Source: Lepidurus packardi
Lineage: Eukaryota; Arthropoda; Branchiopoda; Notostraca; Triopsidae
Direction: 5' to 3'
Assembly (NCBI GenBank): GCA_023053545.1
Contig: JAKZAN010000053.1
Location: 248,001 to 312,000, forward strand
DNA: 64,000 nt
Numbering within the stretch: position 1 is the first letter of the stretch; each line of letters opens with the position of its first letter. This document shows, one piece after another, positions 19,715 to 29,294 of the stretch. The notes below the pieces were generated by a model. The model made no database searches. It had not been told where the DNA came from and was given only the letters and a program-made list of their open reading frames with translations. A program made the translations under genes and the position numbers.

Positions 19715-21793
19715 ATGTCTATGAAAGTTTTATTGCTTTGTATGTTGTTTGGCTGTCAAATCGGATGGGCGCAACAATTAAAAAAGGTCGATTTCACAAA
19801 AGTTCAGGCTTCAATTGTTCCAAATGCCATGTCCAAATCGGTCGCGGGAACTGTTGTTTATGATTTTACAGTCAAATCTGCAATCGATACAATCAGAATT
19901 GACGCCATAAACATGAAATTTACTAACGTCAAAATCAACGGGAAAGCAGTTCCATTTGCAGCAAAACCGAAACAATTTTTGCTGTTTAAAGGATATAAAT
20001 TGGGTAAAAATCAGCTATCCTTTTCATACGACGCACAACCCAAGCAAACGATGTATTTTGTAGGCTCGGGCGAAAATTTACAGATTTGGACTCAAGGTCA
20101 AGGTAAATATACAAGTCACTGGCTGCCAAGTTTTGATGATGTTAATGAAAAATTGATTTTTAATTTGGCAATCCGCTATCAAAGAGGATTTGAAGTCATC
20201 GCAAATGGCGTTTTACAATCTAAAAAATCGGTTGGTGAGAATGTAAGTTGGTCATACCAAATGAAAAAACCGATGAGCTCTTATTTAGCGATGATTGCGA
20301 TTGGGAAATTTCAGGTGCGAACCGAGAAAACCGCGTCTGGCGTTCCGCTGCTTAATTACATTCGGCCGGAAGACGCTCCGAAATTCGAAGCGACATACCG
20401 CGATTCTAAGAAAATTTTTGACTTTTTAGAGGCAGAAATCGGATTCAAATACCCGTGGGGAAATTACAAACAAGTGCCAATCCGGGATTTTCTGTACGGA
20501 GGAATGGAAAACACCAGCGCAACAACATTTACCCAAGATTATGTCGTGGATGAGATCGGTTTTAACGACCGAAATTACATCAATGTGAACGCACATGAGC
20601 TGGCGCACCAATGGTTTGGAGATGTTGTAACGGCGTGCTCGGGAACACACCATTGGCTGCAAGAAGGTTTTGCAACTTATTATGCTTTATTGGCTGAAAA
20701 AGAGATTTTTGGTGAAGATTACTTCAATCATAAATTGTATGAAATGGCTGGCAGTTTGAAGCAAGCGTCCGCAACTGATAAAACACCGATTTTGAATGAA
20801 AAAGCAAGTTCGTTGACTTTCTACCAGAAGGGCGCTTGGGCTTTGCATGTGCTGCGAAATGGAGTAGGCGAGGCAAAATTCCGAACGGCTGTTAAAAGTT
20901 ATTTGACAAAATACGCTTTCCAAAATGTATCAACAGACGACTTTCTAGCCGAGATAAACCGCGTTTCAGATTATGATACCAATAAATTCCGACAGGATTG
21001 GCTTGAATCAAGCGAGTTCAGAACAGACGAAGCAATCAGTATTTTGAAGCAGAATCCTTTCATGAATCAGTATTTGAAAATAATTGATATGGAATCTATT
21101 TCCTTGGCAGATAAAAAATCTGTTTTTGAACAAGTGCTTTCGTCAAAATTGTATTATCCAATTAAGGAAGAAGTCATTTTTCAACTAAAAAACACAGCCG
21201 ACTCAGATCGAAAAAGTTTGATCGAAATGGCATTAAATTCAGATGATGTTCAAGTCCGCCAAGCTGTGGCAGCGCTTCGGATTCCGATTTCGGCAGCAGA
21301 TTATACGGCCTATGAAAAGTTATTGAGCGATAATTCATACGCCACACAAGAAATTATTTTTCAGTCGCTTTGGACACAATTTCCCGAAAAAAGAGCTGAT
21401 TTATTGGATAAAATGCAAAACGCGATTGGATTTAATGACCGAAATCTGCGGCTTCAATGGTTGATGCTCGCTTTGCGCACCGAGAACTATAGAACCGCAG
21501 AAAAAACTGCTTTCTACGACGAATTGCTTTCCAGTTCAACTGATCAATTTGAAAGTAGCACAAGGCAAAATGCTTTGGCAAATTTACTTTACATCGGAAG
21601 AAACGATAAAAATGTACTGGCGCAATTGATTCCACCGTTGACACATCATAAATGGCAATTCTCGAAATTTGCGCGGGAAAAAATCAGAGTACTTTTAAAA
21701 TCCGATAACTATCGGGCCTACTTTTCGGATAAATTACCCGAATTAAGAGAACCCGAATATTCGCAACTAAAACGGCTGATTGACGAGAAATAA
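19715..21793 (+). CDS. M1 family metallopeptidase (aminopeptidase)
   Basis: Exported zinc aminopeptidase of 692 residues. Signal peptide MSMKVLLLCMLFGCQIGWAQ, cleaved before QL. The exopeptidase motif appears as FLYGGMENTS, the zinc site as HELAHQWFGD followed by WLQEGFATYY (HExxH-x18-E). A helical-repeat C-terminal domain of about 300 residues follows. Such enzymes trim peptides in the periplasm or at the cell surface. It has its own -7 box and ends at a terminator shared with the convergent gene. A second, shorter M1 peptidase is at 46138-47757. Confidence 0.93.
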   Translation: MSMKVLLLCMLFGCQIGWAQQLKKVDFTKVQASIVPNAMSKSVAGTVVYDFTVKSAIDTIRIDAINMKFTNVKINGKAVPFAAKPKQFLLFKGYKLGKNQLSFSYDAQPKQTMYFVGSGENLQIWTQGQGKYTSHWLPSFDDVNEKLIFNLAIRYQRGFEVIANGVLQSKKSVGENVSWSYQMKKPMSSYLAMIAIGKFQVRTEKTASGVPLLNYIRPEDAPKFEATYRDSKKIFDFLEAEIGFKYPWGNYKQVPIRDFLYGGMENTSATTFTQDYVVDEIGFNDRNYINVNAHELAHQWFGDVVTACSGTHHWLQEGFATYYALLAEKEIFGEDYFNHKLYEMAGSLKQASATDKTPILNEKASSLTFYQKGAWALHVLRNGVGEAKFRTAVKSYLTKYAFQNVSTDDFLAEINRVSDYDTNKFRQDWLESSEFRTDEAISILKQNPFMNQYLKIIDMESISLADKKSVFEQVLSSKLYYPIKEEVIFQLKNTADSDRKSLIEMALNSDDVQVRQAVAALRIPISAADYTAYEKLLSDNSYATQEIIFQSLWTQFPEKRADLLDKMQNAIGFNDRNLRLQWLMLALRTENYRTAEKTAFYDELLSSSTDQFESSTRQNALANLLYIGRNDKNVLAQLIPPLTHHKWQFSKFAREKIRVLLKSDNYRAYFSDKLPELREPEYSQLKRLIDEK

Positions 21794-21820
21794 AAAAGCC
21801 TTCAACAGAAGGCTTGATTT
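21792..21820. terminator. Terminator between M1 peptidase and hypothetical gene
   Basis: AAGCCTT (21796-21802) and AAGGCTT (21809-21815) form a 7-bp stem with A and T tracts outside, between convergent genes. Confidence 0.7.
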
Positions 21821-22341
21821 TAGATTGCGGTGCTTACTTCATCTTTTAGGAATGCTAATGCTGCACTTCCAGGAGATGGTTTTTCAAATAATTCGCTTAG
21901 AATCGTCTCCCGAAGTTTGTTGGCCGAATCAACATGTTCATTTAATGCCTTTTTGCGGATTAGTTGCACAGTTGCATTTTTGGCTGTTGAAATAATGCTC
22001 CAACATTCGCTGGTAACATAGATTTGTTGCGCTAAATTATGTTCAAACTCTTGCTCAATTTGCGCTGCTACGAAGTCGGCGTATTCTTTTGGGTCTTCGC
22101 TGTGTGGTGCAATCCTTATCAACAAACGTGAAGGTTCAATACGTTCCAAAAATAGCGCCATTCGTTCGTAAGCTTGTAGCCGCAGCGGCAAAGCATTTTT
22201 TTGATTTTCTCGTCCCAGTAAAAACCGCCTACGGCCTTCTTCATTCTTTACAAATGATTGGAAGAAACCATAAGCAACAGCACCTGTAATTAAGGATGGA
22301 ATGGTATAAGATAGTAGTTCCAAGATTTTATCGATGTTCAT
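21820..22341 (-). CDS. Conserved hypothetical membrane-anchored protein
   Basis: 173 residues, not assigned to a family by me; similar proteins occur in Flavobacteriia. One N-terminal hydrophobic segment (about 10-30, LSYTIPSLITGAVAYGFFQSF) would anchor a cytoplasmic helical domain with conserved-looking RLQAYERMALFLERIEP and YVTSECWSIISTAKN. Codon use is like its neighbours and the start at 22341 has an A-rich leader. Convergent with the M1 peptidase gene and divergent from pcrA. Function unknown. Confidence 0.75.
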   Translation of the reverse strand: MNIDKILELLSYTIPSLITGAVAYGFFQSFVKNEEGRRRFLLGRENQKNALPLRLQAYERMALFLERIEPSRLLIRIAPHSEDPKEYADFVAAQIEQEFEHNLAQQIYVTSECWSIISTAKNATVQLIRKKALNEHVDSANKLRETILSELFEKPSPGSAALAFLKDEVSTAI

Positions 22342-22486
22342 TTCTAGTAATTTAATTTTTTAGCAAAAATAGAATTATTCCTGCTTACTCACCAAAATTT
22401 ACTGGCAATTCATGTTATATATTCTCTATTAGTCGAAATCAAATCACATTGTTAATATCTGTTGAAATTAGACCCAATTAGTACTT

Positions 22487-22494
22487 TAATTTTG
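22487..22494 (+). promoter_or_regulatory. -7 box of pcrA, with -33 TTG
   Basis: TAATTTTG matches TAnnTTTG exactly. A TTG at 22462-22464 lies 22 bases upstream, near the usual -33 spacing. A transcription start near 22500 excludes the TTG codon at 22496 as a start and supports the ATG at 22532. Confidence 0.65.
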
Positions 22495-22531
22495 CTTGCT
22501 AAATGCTTATTTTTGGACTTTCCAAAATCCT

Positions 22532-24851
22532 ATGCAAAAGTATATTAGCCAATTAAATGAAGCCCAGCAGAAGCCCGTGCTACAAAAAGACGGACCAATG
22601 ATTATAATCGCTGGCGCTGGTTCAGGGAAGACAAGGGTTTTGACCATTCGGATTGCTTATTTGATGAGTCTTGGTGTAGACGCGTTTAATATTCTGGCGT
22701 TGACTTTTACAAACAAGGCCGCACGGGAAATGAAACATCGAATTTCCGAAATCGTGGGTTCAACCGAAGCGAAAAATCTTTGGATGGGCACTTTTCACTC
22801 CGTTTTTTGCGCGGATTTTAAGAGCAGAAGCCGACAAGTTGGGTTATCCTTCAAATTTCACGATTTATGACACGCAAGATTCAGTGCGTCTAATTGGTGC
22901 CATTATCAAAGAAATGCAACTCGATAAAGACATCTACAAGCCAAAGCAAGTGCTCGGCCGAATTTCTTCGTATAAAAATAGCCTGATAACTGTTCGCGCT
23001 TATTTTAATGATGCAGAATTGCAAGAGGCTGATGCTATGGCAAAAAAACCTCGAATTGGGGATATTTATGCCAATTATGTCGACCGTTGTTTTAAAGCTG
23101 GCGCAATGGATTTTGACGATTTACTATTGAAAACAAACGAACTGCTAAACAGGTTTCCAGATGTCTTGGCAAAATACCAGCAGCGCTTTAAGTACATTCT
23201 AGTTGATGAGTATCAAGATACAAACCATTCGCAATACCTAATCGTACGTGCATTATCAGACCGGTTTCAGAATATCTGCGTAGTTGGCGACGATGCACAA
23301 AGTATTTACGCTTTTCGGGGTGCCAACATCAACAACATTCTGAATTTCCAAAAAGATTACGATAATGTTCAAATGTATCGTCTGGAACAGAATTACAGAT
23401 CAACCAAAAATATCGTAGAGGCTGCGAATTCAATTATTGAAAAAAATAAAACGAAACTCGACAAAGTAGTTTGGACTGCGAACGATTTTGGTCCTAAGAT
23501 AAAAGTACACCGCAGCCTTACAGATGCTGAAGAAGGCCGTTTCGTGGCTTCAACCATTTGGGAAGAAAAAATGCAGAACCAGCTGAATAACGGGAATTTT
23601 GCCATTTTGTATCGAACCAATGCACAGTCGCGCTCAATGGAGGATGCACTTCGAAAACGGGATATTCCGTACCGAATTTATGGCGGTTTGTCGTTCTATC
23701 AGAGAAAAGAAATTAAAGATGTTTTGTGCTACTTGCGTCTTGTCATCAATCCAAAAGATGAAGAAGCACTAATTCGTGTGATCAATTACCCAACACGAGG
23801 CATCGGCGATACCACAATCGACAAGCTTAACATTGCCGCAAATCATTACAAACGTTCGATTTTTGAAGTGATGCAAAACATCGACAAAATCGATTTAAAA
23901 CTAAACGCTTCAACCAAGCGCAAGTTGCAAGACTTTGTCATTATGATTCAAAGTTTTCAGATTATCAATGAAAACCAGGACGCTTTTTATGTCGCAGAAC
24001 ACGTGACCAAGAAAACAGGTTTGGTTCAAGAACTCAAGAAAGACGCGACGCCCGAAGGCATTGCCAGAATCGAAAATATCGAAGAACTATTGAATGGTAT
24101 GCGCGACTTTGTGGAAGGACAAAAAGAAGTGGCAGACGCACGTGGTTCGTTATCCGAGTTTTTGGAAGATGTGGCACTCGCAACCGATTTGGACAAAGAT
24201 ACAGGCGATGATGATCGGGTAGCATTAATGACCATTCACTTGGCAAAAGGTCTTGAATTTCCGTACGTTTTTGTTGTAGGAATGGAGGAAGATTTGTTTC
24301 CAAGCGCCATGAGTATGAGTACAAGAAGCGAACTAGAGGAAGAACGCCGTTTGTTTTATGTTGCTTTAACTAGAGCTGAAAAACAAGCCTATTTAACTTA
24401 CGCGCAATCCCGATATCGTTGGGGGAAATTAACGGATAGCGAACCATCAAGATTTATTGAGGAAATAGAGGGCCAATATCTAGAATATATTACGCCACCA
24501 GAAACCAATTACCGCTATAAGCCAATGGTTGATAGTGATATCTTTGGTGATGTTGACAAATCCAAATTGCGCCTAGCAAAACCCATTGCGGGCACTCCGC
24601 CAAAGCAGTATGGTGAAGAACCAGCTAGCACGATTAGAAAATTAAAACCTGTTTCGGCGCCTTCAAGCAAAGGCGCAAATTTGTTTGACAATAATCTTAC
24701 AATTGGAAACACTGTGATGCATGAACGTTTTGGAAAAGGTGAAATTATCAATCTGGAAGGTGTCGGAGCGGATAAAAAAGCCGAAATTCGTTTTGAAGTT
24801 GGCGGCATTAAAAAATTATTGTTGCGTTTTGCAAAATTGCAGGTAATTTAA
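22532..24851 (+). CDS. pcrA: ATP-dependent DNA helicase PcrA/UvrD (one-base frameshift)
   Basis: Superfamily 1A 3'-5' helicase of repair and replication. The start is the ATG at 22532 (MQKYISQLNEAQQKPV). Motif I is IIAGAGSGKTRVL, Ia ALTFTNKAAREM, II VDEYQDTN, III VGDDAQSIYAFRGA, IV LEQNYRST, V MTIHLAKGLEFPYVFVVGMEE and VI RRLFYVALTRA. The C-terminus ends in a Tudor-like RNA polymerase-binding segment (MHERFGKGEIINLEG). The frame breaks near 22805-22810: a run of six T after TCCG, where five would keep GTFHSVFARILRAEADKLGY in frame. Open segments run to 22870 and from 22839. Repaired length is about 772 residues. Probably a sequence error. Confidence 0.94.
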
Positions 24852-24863
24852 AAATTAGTTGAA

Positions 24864-25484
24864 TTGGCACAATTTATAAAAATATACGAAGAAAATCCAA
24901 ACGAAGCAGCAATCGCAAAGGTCGTTAAAGTCCTGCGCGATGGCGGATTGGTGATTTACCCAACAGATACCGTTTATGGTTTGGGCTGCGATATCACAAA
25001 TTCTAGGGCTTTGGAAAAGATTGCCAAAATTAAAGGCATTAAACTCGATAAAGCAAATTTCTCGTTTATTTGTTCCGATTTAAGCAATTTGTCCGATTAT
25101 GTGAAGCAAATTGACACACCCACGTTCAAATTGCTAAAAAAGGCATTGCCTGGCGCTTATACTTTTATTTTACCCGGAAACAACAACCTGCCGCGCGAAT
25201 TTAAAAAGAAAACCACAGTCGGAATTCGTGTCCCTAATAACAAAATCACATTGGATATTGTCCGTGCGCTTGGCAATCCGATTGTCTCAACTTCGATTCG
25301 CGATGAAGACGAAGTACTTGAGTATACAACAGATCCAGAACTGATTTTTGAAAAATGGCAAAACATTGTCGATTTGGTCGTCGATGGCGGTTATGGCGAC
25401 AATCAACCATCAACAATTATCGATCTCTCCGGATTGGAACCCGTAGTTGTGCGCGAAGGAAAAGGCTCGCTGGACGTTCTATAA
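24864..25484 (+). CDS. Sua5/YciO/YrdC family protein, probable threonylcarbamoyl-AMP synthase
   Basis: Probable enzyme making threonylcarbamoyl-AMP from Thr, bicarbonate and ATP for the t6A modification of tRNA. The start is TTG at 24864 (AQFIKIYEENPNEAAI follows), as no ATG precedes the conserved N-terminus. The nucleotide-binding groove motif VIYPTDTVYGLGCD and the block LPGAYTFILPG are present, and STIIDLSG near the end is typical. The sequence ANFSFICSDLSNLSDYV resembles the YciO branch more than TsaC, so synthase activity is inferred, not certain. It is 206 residues, lacks the Sua5 C-terminal domain, and lies 12 bp after pcrA, probably cotranscribed. Confidence 0.88.
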   Translation: MAQFIKIYEENPNEAAIAKVVKVLRDGGLVIYPTDTVYGLGCDITNSRALEKIAKIKGIKLDKANFSFICSDLSNLSDYVKQIDTPTFKLLKKALPGAYTFILPGNNNLPREFKKKTTVGIRVPNNKITLDIVRALGNPIVSTSIRDEDEVLEYTTDPELIFEKWQNIVDLVVDGGYGDNQPSTIIDLSGLEPVVVREGKGSLDVL

Positions 25485-25685
25485 ATTTTACCTTCCTTTT
25501 ATTTGTGCGAGAAGTTGTTAATTTTACACTTATTTTCGCTTCATTCTTTAACCTTTTTATAGGTTTTATTTGGGAAATGCTAGGTAGCAAATTCTTAATT
25601 TTGCAGCGTTTCCTTCCCTAAAGAAGCGCAGTCCCTGCATTATTTATTATTAATTTTTTTATCGTCCCTTTTATCCCATCGCACT

Positions 25686-26750
25686 ATGAAAATTAGTCCT
25701 TGCGTCAATGATTTCAGACGCAAAATCACGAAAAAGTTAACAGCCGGTTTTGCCGTGTCTACTACTCAAAATGCAAACTTTCATCCTGAAAGCATTAAAC
25801 GTATTTTGGTGCTAAGGCCTAATCACCGGTTGGGAAATATCCTTTTGATTACGCCACTTGTACAGGAATTGGAAGCAAAATTTCCAAATTGTAAGATCGA
25901 TCTTTTTGTGAAAGGTGGCATTGCAGCAGCGGTTTTCGAAAATTATAAGTCGATTGACCGCGTAATTGCTTTGCCAAAAAAACATTTTGCAGAATTTCAT
26001 AAGTACCTTGCCGCATGGATTTCTTTGCGAGATCGCCAATACGATCTGGTCATCAACACTGAAAATGGTTCGTCTTCGGGACGGCTATCTGCACGTTTTG
26101 CAGATGCACGTTTTCGATATTTCGGAGAAGTCAATAAAGTTGAAAGCCCGATTACCGATTGGTATCATATGGCTAAAAAACCTGTTTATGGTCTTCGTCA
26201 ATTTTTAAACAGCAGATCCATTGTACGAAACGTACCAATTCCAAACTTAAAAATTGAGTTGACTGAAGCTGAGCGTCGCGAAGGTTTGCACAGTCTTGAA
26301 GCGATTGCCAATTTGAAGCAGAAGACCATCGCGATTTTCACATATGCAACAGGGGCAAAATGTTATTCGACTGAATGGTGGTTTACTTTCTACCAATCAC
26401 TTAAGAAAAATTTTGCAAATTGTAATATTATTGAAGTTTTGCCAATTGAAAATGTGTCCAAAATCGAGTTTGCCGCGCCTGTGTTTTATAGCAAGGATAT
26501 TCGCAAAATTTCGGGCTTATTATCAAATGTTGATATATTCATTGGAGCAGATAGCGGCATGATGCATTTGGCAGCTGCCTCAGGAATTCCAGTTGTTGGC
26601 TTGTTTTCTGTGACCGATTTGAGTGTTTACCAACCTTTTGGAAACGGAAGCTTCGGAGTTAACACAAGTGGCGTTGCACTTGAAAAATTGATGCAAATTC
26701 TGCATTATATGGTGTTGGATCGCAGCACTGGCGAGAAAATTTGTGGCTAA
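25686..26750 (+). CDS. Glycosyltransferase family 9 (heptosyltransferase-like)
   Basis: GT-B fold transferase of 354 residues, related to LPS heptosyltransferases. N-terminal domain: RILVLRPNHRLGNILLITPLVQEL, the family start. C-terminal donor domain: IFIGADSGMMHLAAASGIPVVGLF, the GT9 signature. Bacteroidota often use this family for core sugars or O-antigen, so the donor here need not be heptose. About 40 N-terminal residues precede the conserved start, so initiation may be further downstream. A 201-bp spacer without visible features separates it from the YciO/YrdC gene. Ends at a bidirectional terminator. Confidence 0.88.
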   Translation: MKISPCVNDFRRKITKKLTAGFAVSTTQNANFHPESIKRILVLRPNHRLGNILLITPLVQELEAKFPNCKIDLFVKGGIAAAVFENYKSIDRVIALPKKHFAEFHKYLAAWISLRDRQYDLVINTENGSSSGRLSARFADARFRYFGEVNKVESPITDWYHMAKKPVYGLRQFLNSRSIVRNVPIPNLKIELTEAERREGLHSLEAIANLKQKTIAIFTYATGAKCYSTEWWFTFYQSLKKNFANCNIIEVLPIENVSKIEFAAPVFYSKDIRKISGLLSNVDIFIGADSGMMHLAAASGIPVVGLFSVTDLSVYQPFGNGSFGVNTSGVALEKLMQILHYMVLDRSTGEKICG

Positions 26751-26769
26751 TTAACACATTATAATATAC

Positions 26770-26806
26770 CAAAAAAAAGCCTCTGATTTTTCAGAGGCTT
26801 TCTTTA
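26770..26806. terminator. Bidirectional terminator, GT9/OmpA gene
   Basis: AAAGCCTCTGA (26776-26786) pairs with TCAGAGGCTTT (26791-26801) around a TTTT loop, with flanking A and T tracts, between convergent genes. Confidence 0.88.
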
Positions 26807-26831
26807 TATTAGTGAGATTAATCGCATTCTA

Positions 26832-27665
26832 CTATTTTGATTGCTTTTTCATCTCTTTTTCAATCATATCATAAAATTGGTCAATCTTAGGCAAAACAAC
26901 AATTCTTGTTCTTCTGTTTGTTGAACGACTTTCGGCAGTATTATTATCCATCAATGGAATAAATTCGCTTCTTCCTGCTGCAATCAATTGTTTAGGTTGA
27001 ACGCTTAGATCCATTAATACACGGATAATTGCAGTTGAACGTTTCACACTTAAATCCCAGTTGTCTAATAAAACACCATTGCTTTTGAAAGGTACGTTGT
27101 CTGTGTGTCCTTCAACCATACATTCAAAATCTGGTTTGCTGTTAACCACTTTAGCAACTTTAGCCAACACTTCGCGAGCTCTTTCGCTAACTACATAACT
27201 GCCACTTTTAAAAAGTAGTTTGTCTGCAATTGAAATGAATACGACTCCTTTTTCAACGTTTACCTGAATGTCTGGGTCGCTAATACCAACTGAACTTTTC
27301 AAGCTTGTAACCAACGCAAGTGTTACACTATCTTTTTTAGTAAGTGCATCTTGCATTCTGCTAATCTTGAGGTCTTTCTCTTTGATTGATTCTAAAGCTT
27401 TTTCAATGTTTTCTGCACCTTTAGCTGTTAGCGTAGTCATGCTTCCCATGTTGTTTATTAGGTCAGAATTATTCTTTTTTAAGAAATCGATCTGACTGCC
27501 CAAAGCATCTTTTTCCGATAGACACATGTTCAATTTAACGGTAGCACCATTTAGAAGGTCTTGGATCTCTTTATTTTTCGCTTCTAATTCAGCTAATTTT
27601 TTCTTCGTTCCACACGAGGTTGAAAGTACTGCAATTGCGGTTAATGTTAAAAAGATTCTTTTCAT
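26832..27665 (-). CDS. OmpA family lipoprotein
   Basis: Cell-envelope protein of 277 residues that binds peptidoglycan. Lipoprotein signal MKRIFLTLTAIAVLSTSC, with the acylated Cys at 18. A coiled coil follows (about 22-130, rich in K, E, L, N). The C-terminal OmpA/MotB domain shows VEGHTDNVPFKSNG, the NWDLSVKRSTAIIRVL helix, and NRRTRIVVLP. No beta-barrel and no membrane helix, so it is anchored by lipid and bridges to the cell wall. It is sometimes labelled a flagellar motor protein, but no motor genes are present. Its -7 box is at 27689-27696. Transcribed downstream of the GT2 gene. Confidence 0.9.
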   Translation of the reverse strand: MKRIFLTLTAIAVLSTSCGTKKKLAELEAKNKEIQDLLNGATVKLNMCLSEKDALGSQIDFLKKNNSDLINNMGSMTTLTAKGAENIEKALESIKEKDLKISRMQDALTKKDSVTLALVTSLKSSVGISDPDIQVNVEKGVVFISIADKLLFKSGSYVVSERAREVLAKVAKVVNSKPDFECMVEGHTDNVPFKSNGVLLDNWDLSVKRSTAIIRVLMDLSVQPKQLIAAGRSEFIPLMDNNTAESRSTNRRTRIVVLPKIDQFYDMIEKEMKKQSK

Positions 27666-27688
27666 AAGATTTTAGTTTTATTTTGAGA

Positions 27689-27696
27689 CAAAAGTA
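27689..27696 (-). promoter_or_regulatory. -7 box of the OmpA lipoprotein gene
   Basis: TACTTTTG on the minus strand, exact TAnnTTTG match, 23 bases before the ATG at 27665. Confidence 0.5.
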
Positions 27697-27739
27697 AGGT
27701 AAAAATGTTCAATCGTAAAATACAATGTTTAAACTATTG

Positions 27740-28738
27740 TTAAATTATAGTCCGAAATGAACGGTGTTTTTTTGCAAAATATTGCCAAACAACCGATTTA
27801 GTTTTAAAGTAATCGTACCGCAAAATCTGCTTCCGCTTTTTGAAATGCGCTCCAAAATCGGCATAAAAGTGGAAGTGTGCTTTAATAATGGCGCCAATGT
27901 GTTCAAATTGACCCTGCAGAAGAAATTTGAATCCAGCGCCGCCGTCTAAAATTAGCCTGAGTACCAGCACAAAAAACAGCTTGTTTTCGGGTACATTTTT
28001 AAGCAGCATCGCAAGCGAATTTCTGAAGTTTAGGTAGGTTTTTTCTGGGTTTCCTGCTTCTAATGTAGCACCTCCAACATGGTAGACAGTCGAAATGCCG
28101 CAATAGTAAATTTTATACCCGCTATTAAATGCGCGCCAACACAAGTCGATTTCTTCTTGGTGTGCAAAAAAATCCGAATCAAATCCATTAAGTTCCCTAA
28201 AAACCTTTCTCCGAATAAAGAATGCCGCCCCGGAAGCCCAAAATATTTCGCAATTATCATTATACTGCGACTTGTCTTGTTCTATTGTGTCGAAAACACG
28301 GCCGCGGCAATATGGAAATCCAAATTGGTCGATAAAACCACCCGCTGCACCAGCATATTCGAAATATGATTTTCTTTTATAATCCAGTAGTTTTGGCTGT
28401 ACAATCGCAATATCAGGGCTTGATTCGAATAGCGAAATTACAGGTTCAAGCCAGTTTTGAGTTACTTCAACATCAGAATTTAACAATACATAAAGGTCTT
28501 CTTCTACAAATTTTAGCGCCTCATTATAGCCTTTCGCATATCCGTAGTTGCTAATATTTCGTATTATTTTCACAGAAGGAAAATGAATACGCAGCAATTC
28601 AACCGATTGGTCATTTGAGTCATTATCAGCAACATAAATTGTTGCTTCAGGAGAAAAATTAACTACGGACGGCAGAAAATCTTGAAGTAATTTTTGTCCG
28701 TTCCAATTCAATATAACAACTGCGATTTTTTTCATCAT
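27740..28738 (-). CDS. Glycosyltransferase family 2
   Basis: GT-A fold transferase of 332 residues, like rhamnosyl- and galactofuranosyl-type GT2 enzymes. IAVVILNWNGQKLLQDFLPS starts the fold, VADNDSNDQSVELL contains the nucleotide-binding Asp, YVLLNSDVEVTQNWLEP the DxD-like metal site, and FDSDFFAHQEEIDLCWR the acceptor-side ED motif. No membrane domain. The second Met may be the real start. It lies 18 bp after the HsdR_N gene on the same strand. It probably builds a cell-surface polysaccharide, but the acceptor is unknown. Confidence 0.9.
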   Translation of the reverse strand: MMKKIAVVILNWNGQKLLQDFLPSVVNFSPEATIYVADNDSNDQSVELLRIHFPSVKIIRNISNYGYAKGYNEALKFVEEDLYVLLNSDVEVTQNWLEPVISLFESSPDIAIVQPKLLDYKRKSYFEYAGAAGGFIDQFGFPYCRGRVFDTIEQDKSQYNDNCEIFWASGAAFFIRRKVFRELNGFDSDFFAHQEEIDLCWRAFNSGYKIYYCGISTVYHVGGATLEAGNPEKTYLNFRNSLAMLLKNVPENKLFFVLVLRLILDGGAGFKFLLQGQFEHIGAIIKAHFHFYADFGAHFKKRKQILRYDYFKTKSVVWQYFAKKHRSFRTII

Positions 28739-28756
28739 CTGTGTGGGTATCGGAAG

Positions 28757-29218
28757 CTAACTTTCGACTTTAATGGGATTATAGTTTGGGAGTTCCTGCA
28801 AAAACACATAACATTCGTTAACAAAATCCATTTTGCAAAAATAATGGTTTATGCCATTTGTAACCATTAAATATTGTGCTTTCAAGGTCAGATTATAACG
28901 CGCAATTTGGTCGAAAGTTTGCTGGGTGATTTTCACTTCAGGCGCCTTACATTCCACTAAAACATGAATGCTGCCAGTGTTGTTAAATACCACTGCATCA
29001 TATCTTTTTCGCAGTCCATTGACGTGCAATACTTTTTCGACATTAACTAAACTGAGTGGAAATTTCTTCTCTTGCAGCAGGTATTGCACAACATGTTGCC
29101 GAACCCATTCCTCAGGTGTCAGAATGACAAACTTTTTGCGTATTTCATCAAAAATAGCAGTTTTATTTTCGCTATTTTTGAAACGGAAATTATAATTGGG
29201 GAATTCGAGCGGTTGCAT
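28757..29218 (-). CDS. HsdR N-terminal domain-like nuclease protein
   Basis: 153-residue protein with the type I restriction enzyme R-subunit N-terminal fold (HSDR_N_2 type). Visible parts are ILTPEEWVRQHVVQYLLQEK, RKRYDAVVF with the catalytic-type Asp, and HVLVECKAPEVKITQ, a PD-(D/E)xK-like ECK site. No helicase or HsdM/HsdS partner is near, so this is not a type I restriction system. A stand-alone DNA-binding or nuclease role is inferred. It is a common single-domain protein in Flavobacteriia, usually next to holA, as here (divergent, 76 bp). Confidence 0.85.
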   Translation of the reverse strand: MQPLEFPNYNFRFKNSENKTAIFDEIRKKFVILTPEEWVRQHVVQYLLQEKKFPLSLVNVEKVLHVNGLRKRYDAVVFNNTGSIHVLVECKAPEVKITQQTFDQIARYNLTLKAQYLMVTNGINHYFCKMDFVNECYVFLQELPNYNPIKVES

Positions 29219-29294
29219 GGCGCAAATGTACAGAAAATAGGTTTAGAATAAAAGGCAATACCTATCAACTCCAAATAAATAGCGTTATTAGATT

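Noticed and set aside
26832-27665. MotB flagellar motor protein
   Set aside because: Has a lipobox and no MotB transmembrane helix; no motor genes are present.
28757-29218. Type I restriction system
   Set aside because: Only an N-terminal HsdR-like domain is present, with no hsdM or hsdS.
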